64,000 bases of DNA, taken from positions 60,019-124,018 of the forward strand of contig JACPNZ010000007.1 in the NCBI GenBank assembly GCA_016185245.1, read 5' to 3'. The notes beneath the pieces are model-generated. The model made no database searches. It worked only from the letters and a program-made list of their open reading frames with translations, and was not told the DNA's origin. The translations under genes were made by a program, and so were the position numbers. Below are positions 18,230-29,536 of the stretch, one piece after another (position 1 is the stretch's first letter; every line of letters starts with the position of its first letter). The stretch comes from Hyphomicrobiales bacterium. Lineage in GTDB: Bacteria; Pseudomonadota; Alphaproteobacteria; Rhizobiales; Aestuariivirgaceae.

Positions 18230-19345
18230 TCAAGCAATGCGTTGCTGAGTCTCGGGGTCGAAGAACACCGCCTTATCGAGATTGAAGGCGAGCTTTGCGA
18301 CCGTGCCGGGAACGACTTTTGCGTCGGCACGCAGGCGGGCGACGGCCTCCTTGCCGCCGAGGTGAACGACGGCAAAGGTATCCGAGCCGGCGGGCTCGAC
18401 GACTTCGACAAAGCACTCCGCGGTGATCAGGTTCTTCGAAGTGCGGTCGGCACCCTCCGGGTCGGTGATCGCCTCGGGGCGGATGCCGAACATCACCGGC
18501 CGGCCGGAAAACTTGCTCAGCATGCCGTTCGACGCGCCAAGATCGAGCGACATCGTCCTGCCACCATAGGCGCCGATGTCGAGGGCCGGCGACTTACCCG
18601 AGACATTTACGGTCGCCGGAATGAGATTCATCGCCGGCGAGCCCATGAAATCGGCGACGAACATGTTGGTGGGGGAATTGTAAATTTCGGCCGGCGTTCC
18701 CGCCTGCTGCAGCACGCCGTCCTTGAGCACGGCAATTTTGGTAGCCAGCGTCATCGCCTCGATCTGATCGTGCGTCACATAGACGATGGTGCGCTTCATC
18801 GACTGGTGCAGCCGCTTGATCTCGGTGCGCATGTCGACGCGGAGCTTGGCGTCGAGATTGGATAGCGGCTCGTCGAACAGGAAGACCTGGGGGCGGCGCA
18901 CCAGGGCTCGGCCCATGGCGACCCGCTGGCGCTGGCCACCGGAAAGCTGCGACGGCTTGCGGTCGAGCAGATGGCCGATCTGCAGGGTCTCGGAAACCCC
19001 GGCGATGGCCTTGTCGCGCTCGGGTTTTGGAACACCCTTGATTTCCATGCCGAAGGAAATGTTCTGGGCCACCGTCATGTTGGGGTAGAGTGCATAGGAC
19101 TGGAACACCATGGCGATGTCGCGCCGCGACGGGTGCAATTCGTTGACCCGCTTGCCGGCGATGCGGATTTCGCCGCCCGATACGCTTTCCAGCCCGGCGA
19201 TGGTGTTGAGGAGCGTGGACTTGCCGCAGCCCGAGGGACCAACCAGCACCAGGAAGCCGCCCTCGTCGATATCGAGGTCGATGCCCTTGAGGATGCTTAC
19301 CGAGCCGAAACGCTTTTCGAGTTTCTCGATTTCGAGGAATGCCAT
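18230..19345 (-). CDS. Sugar ABC transporter ATP-binding protein (UgpC/MalK type)
   Basis: This 371-residue ATPase powers the adjacent CUT1-type importer. Walker A is GPSGCGKSTLL, the Q-loop region AMVFQSYALYPNMTV, the signature LSGGQRQRVAMGRAL and Walker B VFLFDEPLSNLDAKLR, with the H-loop histidine in VYVTHDQIEAMTLA. A C-terminal OB-type (TOBE) regulatory domain of about 130 residues follows, as in MalK and UgpC, and includes GIRPEAITDPEG. It lies in a tight operon with both permeases. Confidence 0.93.
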   Translation of the reverse strand: MAFLEIEKLEKRFGSVSILKGIDLDIDEGGFLVLVGPSGCGKSTLLNTIAGLESVSGGEIRIAGKRVNELHPSRRDIAMVFQSYALYPNMTVAQNISFGMEIKGVPKPERDKAIAGVSETLQIGHLLDRKPSQLSGGQRQRVAMGRALVRRPQVFLFDEPLSNLDAKLRVDMRTEIKRLHQSMKRTIVYVTHDQIEAMTLATKIAVLKDGVLQQAGTPAEIYNSPTNMFVADFMGSPAMNLIPATVNVSGKSPALDIGAYGGRTMSLDLGASNGMLSKFSGRPVMFGIRPEAITDPEGADRTSKNLITAECFVEVVEPAGSDTFAVVHLGGKEAVARLRADAKVVPGTVAKLAFNLDKAVFFDPETQQRIA

Positions 19346-19348
19346 GGC

Positions 19349-20230
19349 CTAACCTTTCACCGCGCCGGCCATCAGGCCGCGCACGAAGTAGCGTCCGGAA
19401 ACGATGTAGACCACCAGCGTCGGCAGGGCGGCGAGGATGGCGCCGGCGAAATGCACATTGTACTCCTTAACCCCGGTGGAGGAGTTGACCAGGTTGTTGA
19501 GCGCCACCGTCATCGGCTGCGAGTCGGCGTTGGAGAACGACGAGCCGAAGAGAAAGTCGTTCCAGATGTTGGTGAATTGCCAAATGACCGTCACCACGAT
19601 GATCGGACCGGAACTGGGCAGTAGGATGCGGCGGAAGATCTGGAAGAAGCCGGCGCCGTCGATCATCGCGGCGCGAACCAGTTCGCTCGGAAAGGCCTCG
19701 TAGTAGTTGCGGAAGAACAGCGTGGTGAACCCGAGACCGTAGATGGCATGGATCAGCACCAGCCCGGTGACCGTCCCACCCAGTCCCAGCAGTCCGAGAA
19801 TACGGGCCGACGGGATGAGCACGATCTGGAAGGGAATGAAGCAGGACAGCAGCATGAGGGTGAAGACGAAGTCGGCCCCGCGGAACCGCCATTTGGTCAG
19901 CACATAACCGTTCAGCGCCCCGAGCAGTGTTGATGTGAATACGGCCGGCACGACCATCTGGATGGAATTTAGGAAATACGGCTTGAGACCGGTCGGCTGT
20001 ACGCCGATCTGCGCCGTCGACCAGGCGCTGAGCCAGGGCTCGATGGTCCAGGTTCGCGGCAGCGCCAGCATGTTGCCCTGGCGAATTTCCTCGAGCGGCT
20101 TGAGCGAGTTCACCACCATCACGTAGAGTGGCAGTAGGTAATAGACGGCAAAGAGCAGGAGAAGCGCATAGATCAGGGCACGGACGAGGGCGCCGGTGCG
20201 GACAGCGGTTTGCTGCGTGGTGGCGGTCAT
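19349..20230 (-). CDS. Carbohydrate ABC transporter permease (MalG type)
   Basis: This is a 293-residue inner-membrane permease with six predicted spans, starting at ALIYALLLLFAVYYLLPLYVMVV. The cytoplasmic EAA loop that docks on the ATPase reads EAFPSELVRAAMIDGAG followed by the RRILLPSSGP helix end. The C-terminus FVRGLMAGAVKG is the usual MalG-family ending. Its start codon overlaps the stop of the partner permease (ATGA at 20227-20230), giving coupled synthesis of the heterodimer. Confidence 0.92.
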   Translation of the reverse strand: MTATTQQTAVRTGALVRALIYALLLLFAVYYLLPLYVMVVNSLKPLEEIRQGNMLALPRTWTIEPWLSAWSTAQIGVQPTGLKPYFLNSIQMVVPAVFTSTLLGALNGYVLTKWRFRGADFVFTLMLLSCFIPFQIVLIPSARILGLLGLGGTVTGLVLIHAIYGLGFTTLFFRNYYEAFPSELVRAAMIDGAGFFQIFRRILLPSSGPIIVVTVIWQFTNIWNDFLFGSSFSNADSQPMTVALNNLVNSSTGVKEYNVHFAGAILAALPTLVVYIVSGRYFVRGLMAGAVKG

Positions 20231-21123
20231 GTGCGGCGGCCTCCCGCCAGTTCCGAATAGAGATAGGGAACGATGATGGCCGAGATCATCATCAGCATGA
20301 TGATGGCGGACGCCGCCCCCATGCCCATTTCGTTTCTTCCGAAGGTGAACTTCTGCATGAAGAGGGCGGGCGTCCAGGTGGCGGTGCCGGGACCGCCGTC
20401 GGTCATCGCCACGACGAGATCGTAGGACTTGATGGCGAGATGGGCGAGCACCACGAAGGCGGAGAGGAACACCGGCCGCATCAGCGGGATGATGATGCGG
20501 CGGTACAGCGTCCAGTTGGAGGCCCCGTCGATCTGTGCTGCCTTGACGATTTCGTTATCGACGCCGCGCAAGCCGGCCAGAAACATCGCCATGACGAAGC
20601 CCGACGATTGCCAGATCGCGGCGATGACGATGGTGTAGATGGCAAATCGGCCGTCCTTGATCCAGCGGAACGAAAAACTCTCCCAGCCGAGCGACCGTAT
20701 GACGTGCTCAAGCCCGATGCCGGGATCGAGGAACCACTTCCAGGCAACCCCGGTGACGATGAAGGAGAGCGCCATCGGGTAGAGATAGATGGGACGGAGG
20801 ACGCCTTCGCCGCGAATTTTCTGGTCGAGCAGAATGGCAAGCCCCAGTCCCAGCACGCTGCAAATGACGATGTAAAGGGTGCCGAATATGCCCAGATTGG
20901 CCAGTGCGGTCCACCAATTCGGATGGTTGAACAGCCGCTGGTAATTGCCGAGGCCGACCCAGGTCGTGAGGTCCGGCAGGAGTTTCGAACCGGTGAAGGA
21001 TAGTACGCCGGTAAACAGGATGAAGCCGTAGACGAAGAGCAGAACCACCGCAAAGCTCGGGGCGAGCACCAGGCGGGGCAGCCATTCCTGCAGGATCGAT
21101 CGTGGATGTTGGGCCCTGGCCAT
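20227..21123 (-). CDS. Carbohydrate ABC transporter permease (MalF/UgpA type)
   Basis: This 298-residue permease is the partner of the downstream MalG-type protein. Spans are visible from LAPSFAVVLLFVYGFILFTGVL onward, and its EAA loop reads GVDNEIVKAAQIDGAS followed by RRIIIPLMRPVF. The ATG at 21123 (MARAQHPRS) was chosen over upstream in-frame codons, which belong to the substrate-binding-protein region in another frame. It lies 68 bp downstream of the binding protein gene, a gap often holding a hairpin that lowers permease expression, although I did not identify a clear one. Confidence 0.9.
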   Translation of the reverse strand: MARAQHPRSILQEWLPRLVLAPSFAVVLLFVYGFILFTGVLSFTGSKLLPDLTTWVGLGNYQRLFNHPNWWTALANLGIFGTLYIVICSVLGLGLAILLDQKIRGEGVLRPIYLYPMALSFIVTGVAWKWFLDPGIGLEHVIRSLGWESFSFRWIKDGRFAIYTIVIAAIWQSSGFVMAMFLAGLRGVDNEIVKAAQIDGASNWTLYRRIIIPLMRPVFLSAFVVLAHLAIKSYDLVVAMTDGGPGTATWTPALFMQKFTFGRNEMGMGAASAIIMLMMISAIIVPYLYSELAGGRRT

Positions 21124-21191
21124 GTCGCGACTCCTCCGCTTCGCCGAGTGCGGGGTCCCGGCAGCGCGCCGGAACCCCGGTTGTTGCCGGA

Positions 21192-22430
21192 TCAGCCCTT
21201 GGCGGCGGCGATGGCTTCGGCCAGCGCCTTGGCGGCGGCCTTCGAGTCCATCTCGCCATTGAAGTGGCGGGTCACCACGTCGTAAAGGGCATTCTTGATG
21301 GCGGCAGGAGCCGCATGGCCGTGCGCCATGGAGCCGAACAGCAGGTTGTTCTTGCTGGCCTCGGCGAGGTCGGCCATGCCCTTCTTGCCGCAATCGTCGA
21401 AAGCCGTGTTCGGCACGTCGGTGCGCGCCGGCACCGACCCCTTGACCACGTTGAAGGCCGACTGGAATTCTGGACTTTCGATATCCGAGGCCATCTGCAG
21501 CTGGGCCTTTCTCTTCGCCTCGCCGACCTTGAACATCATGAACTGGTCGGAGTTGAAGGTGACAGCACCTTGCGTTCCCGGGAAGCGGATGCAGACGAAG
21601 TCCTTGCCGGGAACCTTGCCGGCCTTGAGGAATTCGCCCTTGGCCCAGTCGCCCATGAACTGCATGCCGGCCTTGCCCTCGATCACCATGGCGGAGGCAA
21701 GATTCCAGTCGCGGCCGGAGAAGTTGTCGTCGACATAGGAGCGCAGCTTGGCCATGCGGTCGAAGGCCTGGACCATCTTGTCGCTGTCGAGCGCCTTGGG
21801 ATCGAGATCGATAAACGCCGCCTTGTAGAAGTCGGTACCGAGCGACAGCACCACGGCGTCGAAGATGGTGGCGTCCTGCCAGGCTTGGCCGCCATGGGCG
21901 ACGGGGGTGATGCCGTTGGCCTTCATCTTGTCGAGAACGGCGACGAGTTCGTCCCAGGTTGCGGGCGCCTTGCCGCCGGCGGCATCAAGGGCTGCCTTGT
22001 TGATCCACACCCAGTTGGTCGAGTGGACATTGACCGGAGCGGCGATCCACTTGCCGTCGTACTTGGAGAACTTCTGCAGGGCCGCGGGGATCACCTTGTC
22101 CCAGCCCTCCTTGGTCGCGACCTCGCCGAGATCGCCGACCACGCCCTGCTTGGCCCAATCGGTGATGTCGAAGCCGAGCGCCTGCACGGCGGTCGGCGGA
22201 TCCCCGGCCGTCACCCGGGCCCGCAAGGCGGTCATGGCGGCATCGCCGCCGCCGCCGGCAACCGGCATGTCCTTCCAGGTGACGCCCTGGCTTTCGAGCT
22301 TCTTCTTGAGCACGTTGAGGGCAGCCGCTTCGCCGCCGGATGTCCACCAGTGCAGGACTTCCACCTCTTGGGCATGGGCCATGGCGGTCAGGCCGAAGAT
22401 CGCCGCCGTTGTCAGCAAGAATCTGCGCAT
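21192..22430 (-). CDS. Sugar ABC transporter substrate-binding protein
   Basis: This 412-residue periplasmic binding protein starts with a clear signal peptide ([20 protein letters not shown], cleavage after AHA). The mature start [20 protein letters not shown] and the [19 protein letters not shown] block are those of the glucose/mannose-type (GtsA-like) binding proteins of the CUT1 class. ATG 22430 is fixed by the signal peptide and by a GGGAG just upstream. It delivers a mono- or small oligosaccharide to the permease pair. The family resemblance points to a hexose, but ligand specificity in this group changes easily. Confidence 0.88.
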   Translation of the reverse strand: MRRFLLTTAAIFGLTAMAHAQEVEVLHWWTSGGEAAALNVLKKKLESQGVTWKDMPVAGGGGDAAMTALRARVTAGDPPTAVQALGFDITDWAKQGVVGDLGEVATKEGWDKVIPAALQKFSKYDGKWIAAPVNVHSTNWVWINKAALDAAGGKAPATWDELVAVLDKMKANGITPVAHGGQAWQDATIFDAVVLSLGTDFYKAAFIDLDPKALDSDKMVQAFDRMAKLRSYVDDNFSGRDWNLASAMVIEGKAGMQFMGDWAKGEFLKAGKVPGKDFVCIRFPGTQGAVTFNSDQFMMFKVGEAKRKAQLQMASDIESPEFQSAFNVVKGSVPARTDVPNTAFDDCGKKGMADLAEASKNNLLFGSMAHGHAAPAAIKNALYDVVTRHFNGEMDSKAAAKALAEAIAAAKG

Positions 22431-22524
22431 TGTTTCGTCTCCCTTTTTCACAACCTCCCGGGCCGGACCATTCCGGTCTCGGAATATCTTGTCGGCGCTA
22501 CGGCCGATGTTCGGTTCTTCGCGC

Positions 22525-23313
22525 TCATGCTCCGTCAAAGACGATGGGACGCTTTTGGCGGAAAGCGGCGACACCTTCGCGCAGATCGCCGGTGCGGGCA
22601 ACCAGACCGCCGGCCAGCGATTCGATCGCCGCCGATGTTTCCTCTTGTTCCGCAGCATTGATCATCAGCTTGGCGGTTTCAACCGCAATGGGCCCTAAGG
22701 CGGCGATGCGGGCGGCATAGGCCCGCGCTTCGCCCATGCCGTGCCCGGGTTCGACGACCTTATCGACCAGACCAAGCGCCAGAGCCTCGCTGGCCGAAAA
22801 TACTTCGGCACCGAGCGACATGCGGCGTACGGTCTGTGGGCCGAAGCGGCGGACCAGGCGCTGCGTCCCCGACCATCCCGGCACCATGCCGAGGGTGGTT
22901 TCGGGGAGGGCGATCCGGGCCTGCGATTCGGCGATGCGAAAGTCGGCGGTTGCGGCAAGCTCCAGGCCGCCGCCGAGCGCAGCGCCGTTCAGCACGGCGA
23001 TCAGCGGAACCCGCAGTCTCGCGAGTGCGTCGAAGGCGCGGTGGCCGTCGCGGATCCAGTGCCGGTGAAAGGCGACCGCCGGTTCGTCGGCCCAGGCGGC
23101 GATGTCGCCACCGGCCGAGAAGGCCTTGCCGCCTTCGCCGGTCAATATGGCAACTCGTAGTTCGGACTGGTGTTCAATCTTGTCGGCGGCCTCGGCAAGG
23201 GCCGCCACCATGGCGCGATCCAGTGCATTGAGTTTTTCCGGCCTGGCCAGTGTTATGACGGCCAGCGTGCCATCGAACTCCAGTTTCACACGGGCGTCGG
23301 AGAGCGTGATCAT
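22525..23313 (-). CDS. Enoyl-CoA hydratase/isomerase family protein
   Basis: This is a 262-residue crotonase-fold protein. The first oxyanion-hole segment reads [16 protein letters not shown] and the second [20 protein letters not shown]. The catalytic region reads [20 protein letters not shown], where the glutamate of PETTLG corresponds to a hydratase acid. It acts on acyl-CoA thioesters. The start codon overlaps the stop of the CoA-transferase gene upstream (ATGA at 23310-23313), so the two probably handle one acyl-CoA intermediate. Its presence inside a sugar-uptake operon is unusual. Confidence 0.85.
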   Translation of the reverse strand: MITLSDARVKLEFDGTLAVITLARPEKLNALDRAMVAALAEAADKIEHQSELRVAILTGEGGKAFSAGGDIAAWADEPAVAFHRHWIRDGHRAFDALARLRVPLIAVLNGAALGGGLELAATADFRIAESQARIALPETTLGMVPGWSGTQRLVRRFGPQTVRRMSLGAEVFSASEALALGLVDKVVEPGHGMGEARAYAARIAALGPIAVETAKLMINAAEQEETSAAIESLAGGLVARTGDLREGVAAFRQKRPIVFDGA

Positions 23314-24914
23314 TCGGCCGCCTCGCGCATTATCCGTGCCGGCCGCAGGGTGAGTCCGTAGGGCTCGGGATCGAACAGATTGGCCTGCATGAGCTTGAGA
23401 TCGGGCGCCACTCGCAGAGGGAAGCCGGCCTGGGCCAGGATATCGCGCTCGAGTTGGGCGCCGGGAGCGATCTCGGTGACCATCACGCCCTGGGCCGTCA
23501 GTTTCATCACGCAGCGCTCGGTGATGTAGGTGATGTCCTGGCCCTGGGCCACGGCACGGCGCCCTGAGAACGAGACATGCTCGACTTCGGGCACGAGTTT
23601 CTGGACCTTTCCTTCCTTTTCGATCGCCAGGGTGCTGCCGCGGATGGAAAGTTTCGCACCCGCATTGAAGAGGCCGGAGAACACGATTTTCCGGGCCCGG
23701 GCGGTAATGTCGACGAAGCCGCCAGCCCCGGCGGTGACATGGGGCTTTGCCGAAAGCTTGGAGACATTGACCGAGCCGGACTGGTCGATCTGCAGGAACG
23801 ACAGGAGCGAGGCATCGAAGCCGCCGGCCTGGAAATAAATGAACTGGTGTGGCGAGGCGACGATCGCCTCGGCATTGGCAGAACAGCCGAAGGCGAAATC
23901 GAGAAGCGGGATGCCGCCCACCGCACCCTGCTCGATCACCCAGGTGATCGATCCGTGCAGGCCTTCCTCGATCAGGATGCGCGGCACATTGGCGGAAATG
24001 CCGAAGCCGATGTTGACCGTCCAGCCATCGGCAAGTTCCATGGCGACGCGCCGGGCAATCACTTTCTGGATGCCGAAGTCCGGTGCTGCGAACGATGCCA
24101 GCGGCCGGAAGATTTCGCCGGAAATCGCCGGATCGTAGATGGTGTGTGTGGTCTGTAGCTGGTCCGGCGCCACGACGATATGATCGACCAGAATGCCGGG
24201 AACCCGGACATCATGGGGCTTGAGCGATCCTTCCAGCGCCAGCCGCTTGACCTGGGCGATGACGGTCCCGCCATTGTTATGGGCGGCCAAGGCCTGCTCC
24301 ATGGCGCCGAGATAGGCGCCCTCATGCTCGAAGGAGAGGTTGCCGCGCTCGTCCGCCGTGGTGGCGCGGATAATCGCGACCTGCGGCACGATGGCCGGGA
24401 AGTAGAGCCAGGTGTCGCCGGCGAACTCGATCTTGCTAACGACAGGCTGGGCGGCGGCGCGGGCGTTCATGGCGCAACCGTCGCGATCGGGATCGACGAA
24501 GGTGTCGAGGCCCACCTTGGTCAAGACGCCGGGGCGCTTGGCCGAGGCCTCGCGGTGCATGTCGAAGAGGATGCCCGACGGGATGTTATAGGCGGGTATG
24601 CGATTGCCGGTGATCATCTGCCAGATGAGCGGCGGTTCGGCCGAGGACGGCCCCGACGGGTAGGACCCGGCGAGGATGCGGGCGAGACAGCCCTCCTCCG
24701 CGATATGGTCGATCCCCTTGATGCCATACATGTCGCCGGCGGCAATCGGGTTGAGCGAAGTGATGGATCGTGGATGACCGGTCCGGCGGAAGCGCTCGCC
24801 GATGGCGGCAAGGACCGCATCGGGGCAGCCGAGCCCGCTCGACGACGAGACAGTGATGATGGCCCCGTCGCCGATCAGAGTGGCGGCCGCTTCGGCCAAG
24901 ATCACTTTGCCCAT
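23310..24914 (-). CDS. Acyl-CoA:carboxylate CoA-transferase (propionate CoA-transferase/YdiF type)
   Basis: This 534-residue class I CoA-transferase moves CoA between a carboxylic acid and an acyl-CoA. Both half-domains that are separate subunits in other family members are fused here. The glutamate that forms the enzyme-CoA thioester is probably Glu328, in ITWVIEQGAVGGIP. N-terminal features include AAATLIGDGAIITVSSSSG and the GSYPSGPSSAEPPLIWQ loop. Length and layout match Pct/YdiF. It is coupled to the crotonase downstream and lies 3 bp from the Gfo/Idh/MocA gene. The acid it activates is unknown. Confidence 0.85.
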   Translation of the reverse strand: MGKVILAEAAATLIGDGAIITVSSSSGLGCPDAVLAAIGERFRRTGHPRSITSLNPIAAGDMYGIKGIDHIAEEGCLARILAGSYPSGPSSAEPPLIWQMITGNRIPAYNIPSGILFDMHREASAKRPGVLTKVGLDTFVDPDRDGCAMNARAAAQPVVSKIEFAGDTWLYFPAIVPQVAIIRATTADERGNLSFEHEGAYLGAMEQALAAHNNGGTVIAQVKRLALEGSLKPHDVRVPGILVDHIVVAPDQLQTTHTIYDPAISGEIFRPLASFAAPDFGIQKVIARRVAMELADGWTVNIGFGISANVPRILIEEGLHGSITWVIEQGAVGGIPLLDFAFGCSANAEAIVASPHQFIYFQAGGFDASLLSFLQIDQSGSVNVSKLSAKPHVTAGAGGFVDITARARKIVFSGLFNAGAKLSIRGSTLAIEKEGKVQKLVPEVEHVSFSGRRAVAQGQDITYITERCVMKLTAQGVMVTEIAPGAQLERDILAQAGFPLRVAPDLKLMQANLFDPEPYGLTLRPARIMREAAE

Positions 24915-24917
24915 GGC

Positions 24918-26953
<2,036 letters not shown>

Positions 26954-26970
26954 TTGATTACGCCTCGAAT

Positions 26971-26985
26971 TTAATCGATCCAATC
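26971..26985. promoter_or_regulatory. Candidate LacI-type operator 1
   Basis: The 15-mer TTTAATCGATCCAAT has a central CG and partial dyad symmetry, as expected for LacI-family operators. It lies 18 bp before the regulator's start. It matches the inverted 15-mer at 27084-27098 at 11 of 15 positions, with the core TCGATCnAAT in common. The paired occurrence in a divergent promoter region is the main support. Confidence 0.45.
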
Positions 26986-27083
26986 ACTAGGCCTGCAAAA
27001 TTCGGAAGTCAAGTCGCCAAAGCGCGGTGAATGCCATATATGAAGCGCTGCGGCGCTTTTGCACAATCAGGCCTCTTGCCAAA

Positions 27084-27098
27084 ATTAGATCGAAATAA
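27084..27098. promoter_or_regulatory. Candidate LacI-type operator 2
   Basis: The reverse complement of this site reads TTATTTCGATCTAAT and shares the TCGATCnAAT core with the site at 26971. It lies 34 bp upstream of the DUF993 start codon, close enough to block that promoter. Occupancy of both sites by one LacI tetramer or two dimers could repress the divergent units together; this is inference. Confidence 0.45.
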
Positions 27099-27131
27099 TA
27101 AACCTTGAGCCATTGTGGAAAGGTACCCGCC

Positions 27132-28283
27132 ATGCCGCCCGCGCTCAAGCTGCCCCGCGAAAATGGCCTGATCGTCCCCTACATGCTGCTGGCGCGGCCG
27201 CTGGCGCCGCCAAAGCCCAGGCCCTTCGTCAGTCGCGTCGCCTATGCGGCGGCTCACGTCGTGGCCGCTCCCGGCCAGGCCGGCAGCATCGACTGGGATT
27301 CCACCATGGCCTTCCGGCGCCATCTCTGGTCCCTAGGCTTCAAGGTGGCCGAGGCCATGGATACAGCCCAGCGCGGCATGGGGCTGGACTGGAGCGCCGC
27401 CCGGGAGCTCATTGCCCGCTCGCTCGCCGAAGCGCAGGGTATTCCCGGCGCCGACCTCGCCTCGGGGGCCGGCACCGATCATCTCGATCCGCAACGGGCG
27501 CGGAGCATCGATGATGTCATCGCCGCCTATGAGGAGCAGCTCGGCTTCATCGAGGCCCGGGGCGGCCGCGCCATCATGATGGCGTCACGGGCCCTCGCCC
27601 GGGTGGCGAAATCGCCCGACGACTACGTGAAGGTCTATGATCATATCCTGAGCCAGGCCCGCGACAAAGTCATTCTGCACTGGCTCGGCGACATGTTCGA
27701 CCCGCAGCTTGCCGGCTACTGGGGCAGCAGTGATGTCGCAACTGCCATGGATGTGGTGCTGGGCATCATCGGGACAAACCACGGCAAGGTCGAAGGCATC
27801 AAGATTTCCCTGCTCGAGGCCCGCTACGAGATCGAACTGCGCCGCCGCCTGCCGGAAGGTGTCCTCATGTATACGGGCGACGATTTCAACTACCCGGACC
27901 TGATCGCCGGGGACGAGAGGGGCCATAGCCACGCGCTGCTCGGCATCTTCGATCCGATCGCCCCGGCGGCGGCCCTTGCCCTCCAGCATCTCGATCAGGG
28001 CGACAAGAAGGCTTTCCATGACGTCCTCGACCCGACGGTGCCGCTGTCGCGGCGCATCTTCGAAGCGCCGACCTGGAACTACAAGTCGGGCGTTGTCTTC
28101 TTGGCCTGGCTGAACGGGTTTCAGCAGGATTTCATCATGGTCGGCGGCCAGCAGACGGGGCGCAGCATCGCCCACTATGCCGAGGTTTTCCGATTAGCCG
28201 ACCAGTGCGGGTTGTTGCGCGATCCGGACCTGGCCCAGGCCCGAATGCGGCAGCTATTGCGGGAACACGCAATTGAGCAATAG
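27132..28283 (+). CDS. DUF993-family dihydrodipicolinate-synthase-like protein
   Basis: This is a 383-residue protein of the DUF993 family, which has a TIM-barrel fold related to DapA/NanA aldolases. Visible blocks are GSIDWDSTMAFRRHLWSLGF at the barrel start, GRAIMMASRALAR, VILHWLGDMFDPQLAGYWGS and VEGIKISLLEARYEIELR, where the lysine of GIKIS is the candidate Schiff-base residue. ATG 27132 follows an AAAGG. It is divergently transcribed from the LacI regulator and is probably the retro-aldol or lyase step of the pathway encoded opposite. No member that I know of has a firmly established reaction, so the substrate is open. Confidence 0.75.
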   Translation: MPPALKLPRENGLIVPYMLLARPLAPPKPRPFVSRVAYAAAHVVAAPGQAGSIDWDSTMAFRRHLWSLGFKVAEAMDTAQRGMGLDWSAARELIARSLAEAQGIPGADLASGAGTDHLDPQRARSIDDVIAAYEEQLGFIEARGGRAIMMASRALARVAKSPDDYVKVYDHILSQARDKVILHWLGDMFDPQLAGYWGSSDVATAMDVVLGIIGTNHGKVEGIKISLLEARYEIELRRRLPEGVLMYTGDDFNYPDLIAGDERGHSHALLGIFDPIAPAAALALQHLDQGDKKAFHDVLDPTVPLSRRIFEAPTWNYKSGVVFLAWLNGFQQDFIMVGGQQTGRSIAHYAEVFRLADQCGLLRDPDLAQARMRQLLREHAIEQ

Positions 28284-28709
28284 CGGAAGCCCTGCCTGAC
28301 GTGGCGCCGAAAACTCTAGGTGCGAGCTGTCGATTCCCGTTCGACACATCGCCATGCGGTTTGGCCGGTGGCGGGGACAGGTTCCAGGCACCCCAGGCAT
28401 TTTCTATGATGGGGGTCTTGGGGTACCACTTGATCGCACCCAGGCCTGCAAGTGGCTTGATCTGGCCCAGGGCCGATGCCGCAAGAGATCGTGGAGGCGT
28501 GTCCTCATTCATGCCTCCGCGCACAAAGTATCGAGCCGGTCGATTCTTGCCGCTCGAGGACGGAAAACTGAGGCGGTGGTGACCGAGGCGGGTCCACGCA
28601 AATGTTGCTCTATCTGGTGGGCCTTTTGGACCGATTCTGTTAAATTGCCTCGGTGAAATCATTGGGTGGCCGCCCATCTGTTTGACAAACAAACCGAGGA
28701 ACAACACCG
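28284..28709. other. Intergenic region, no supported gene
   Basis: This 426-bp stretch separates the catabolic cluster from the start of the metal/redox region. Short open frames exist on both strands but lack a ribosome-binding site, consistent codon bias or recognisable domains. The segment next to 28650-28690 has short inverted repeats (CCTCGG/CCGAGG) immediately before the small secreted protein. I regard it as boundary DNA of the accessory region. Confidence 0.4.
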
Positions 28710-28937
28710 ATGCGTAAAATCATTGCAATCGCAATCGCAATCGCCGCTGCTGCGTTGAGCACGCCTGCCCGGGCAGCTGCCTCCTTTTATGTGGTGCAGG
28801 ATCCCAAGACCAAGCAATGCACGGTAGACACCACCAAGCCCGACGGCAAGACCGGAGTGGCGATGAACAGCGTCCCCTACAAGAGCAAGAACGAGGCTAC
28901 CAAAGCCATGAAGGCCGATCCGAACTGCGCGAAATAG
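28710..28937 (+). CDS. Small secreted protein of unknown function
   Basis: This is a 75-residue protein with a textbook signal peptide (RKIIAIAIAIAAAALSTPARA, cleavage after ARA). The mature part of about 50 residues is rich in lysine, threonine and asparagine and contains two cysteines (KQCTV and DPNCAK) that could form a disulfide. Similar small periplasmic proteins that begin with a FYVVQDxxTKxCxVV-like segment are common in alphaproteobacteria and have no assigned role. It is preceded by GAGGAACAACACCG and stands alone at the left end of the accessory region. Confidence 0.65.
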   Translation: MRKIIAIAIAIAAAALSTPARAAASFYVVQDPKTKQCTVDTTKPDGKTGVAMNSVPYKSKNEATKAMKADPNCAK

Positions 28938-29536
28938 CGGCCGGGGAGGATGTGGTTGCCCCCGGGCGTTGCCGAACTTGGACAAGCGGGCCTGTCCGCG
29001 ATACTGGCCAGATTGCTGGGTGGAAAGATCGAGTCCGCGGAGCTTGTTAATCATCCAGTCTCGTACGATGCGCGCTTGCCCCAAGAGACCACGCGCACCG
29101 TTGGCTCGGCGGCTTCACCAAATCTCTTCCGTAGGCGCTACCGCCCAGAGATGATCGCCAATATTCCTTGCGAGCGGCTGACCGGGCTGCACACCCAGGG
29201 CCTCTATATTGAACCCGGGTAATCTTGGGAATGCGGCCGCCGCGAATCGTTCAACACGGCAAGCTGGTTGGCGAACTACTGAATGGCGAGACGGTCTGCA
29301 GCCCAAGAGAGGCCATGGCGATGGTGCATTCACTCAGCCAGACGATGGAACCGAAGGTCGAAGCGGCGGCAGCCTTCGTCGATGACGGCGGGCAACTGGC
29401 CGGCATCGGCAGGCTGGCGGACGCGCGAGCCATTCCCGAAGGAAGAGCCGGTACTCGAGTCACCCGATAGGACGTGCCTGCGCTAAAATGCCTCGGAGAA
29501 ATTGCCTCATGTCAGCACCACATCCCCGGCGTTGTG
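28938..29536. other. Gene-poor scar region
   Basis: Apart from the IS110-like fragment, this stretch has only weak open frames. One of them (29225-29470, plus strand, 81 residues, containing MAMVHSLSQTMEPKVEAAAA) has plausible codon use but no recognisable domain and a poor ribosome-binding site, so I do not call it as a gene. The region looks like accumulated insertion and deletion debris. Confidence 0.35.
28956..29084 (-). pseudogene. IS110-family transposase remnant
   Basis: On the minus strand a short frame reads RGLDLSTQQSG followed by GQARLSKFGNARG. This is the C-terminal SG-x-GxxRxSKxGNxR block of IS110/IS116-type transposases (Transposase_20 domain). The frame is lost on both sides and the remaining transposase is absent, so this is a decayed fragment. 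It lies in a 636-bp region without other solid genes, between the small secreted protein and the His-rich proteins. It probably marks an old insertion at the border of the accessory island. Confidence 0.4.

Noticed and set aside
17657..18865. 402-codon plus-strand open frame
   Set aside because: It is antisense to the GMC oxidoreductase and ABC ATPase genes, with no recognisable domain.
21102..22661. 519-codon plus-strand open frame
   Set aside because: It is antisense to the substrate-binding protein, which has a clear signal peptide and family blocks.
29225..29470. 81-codon frame in the scar region
   Set aside because: It has plausible composition but no domain, no ribosome-binding site and decayed surroundings; mentioned only within the scar entry.
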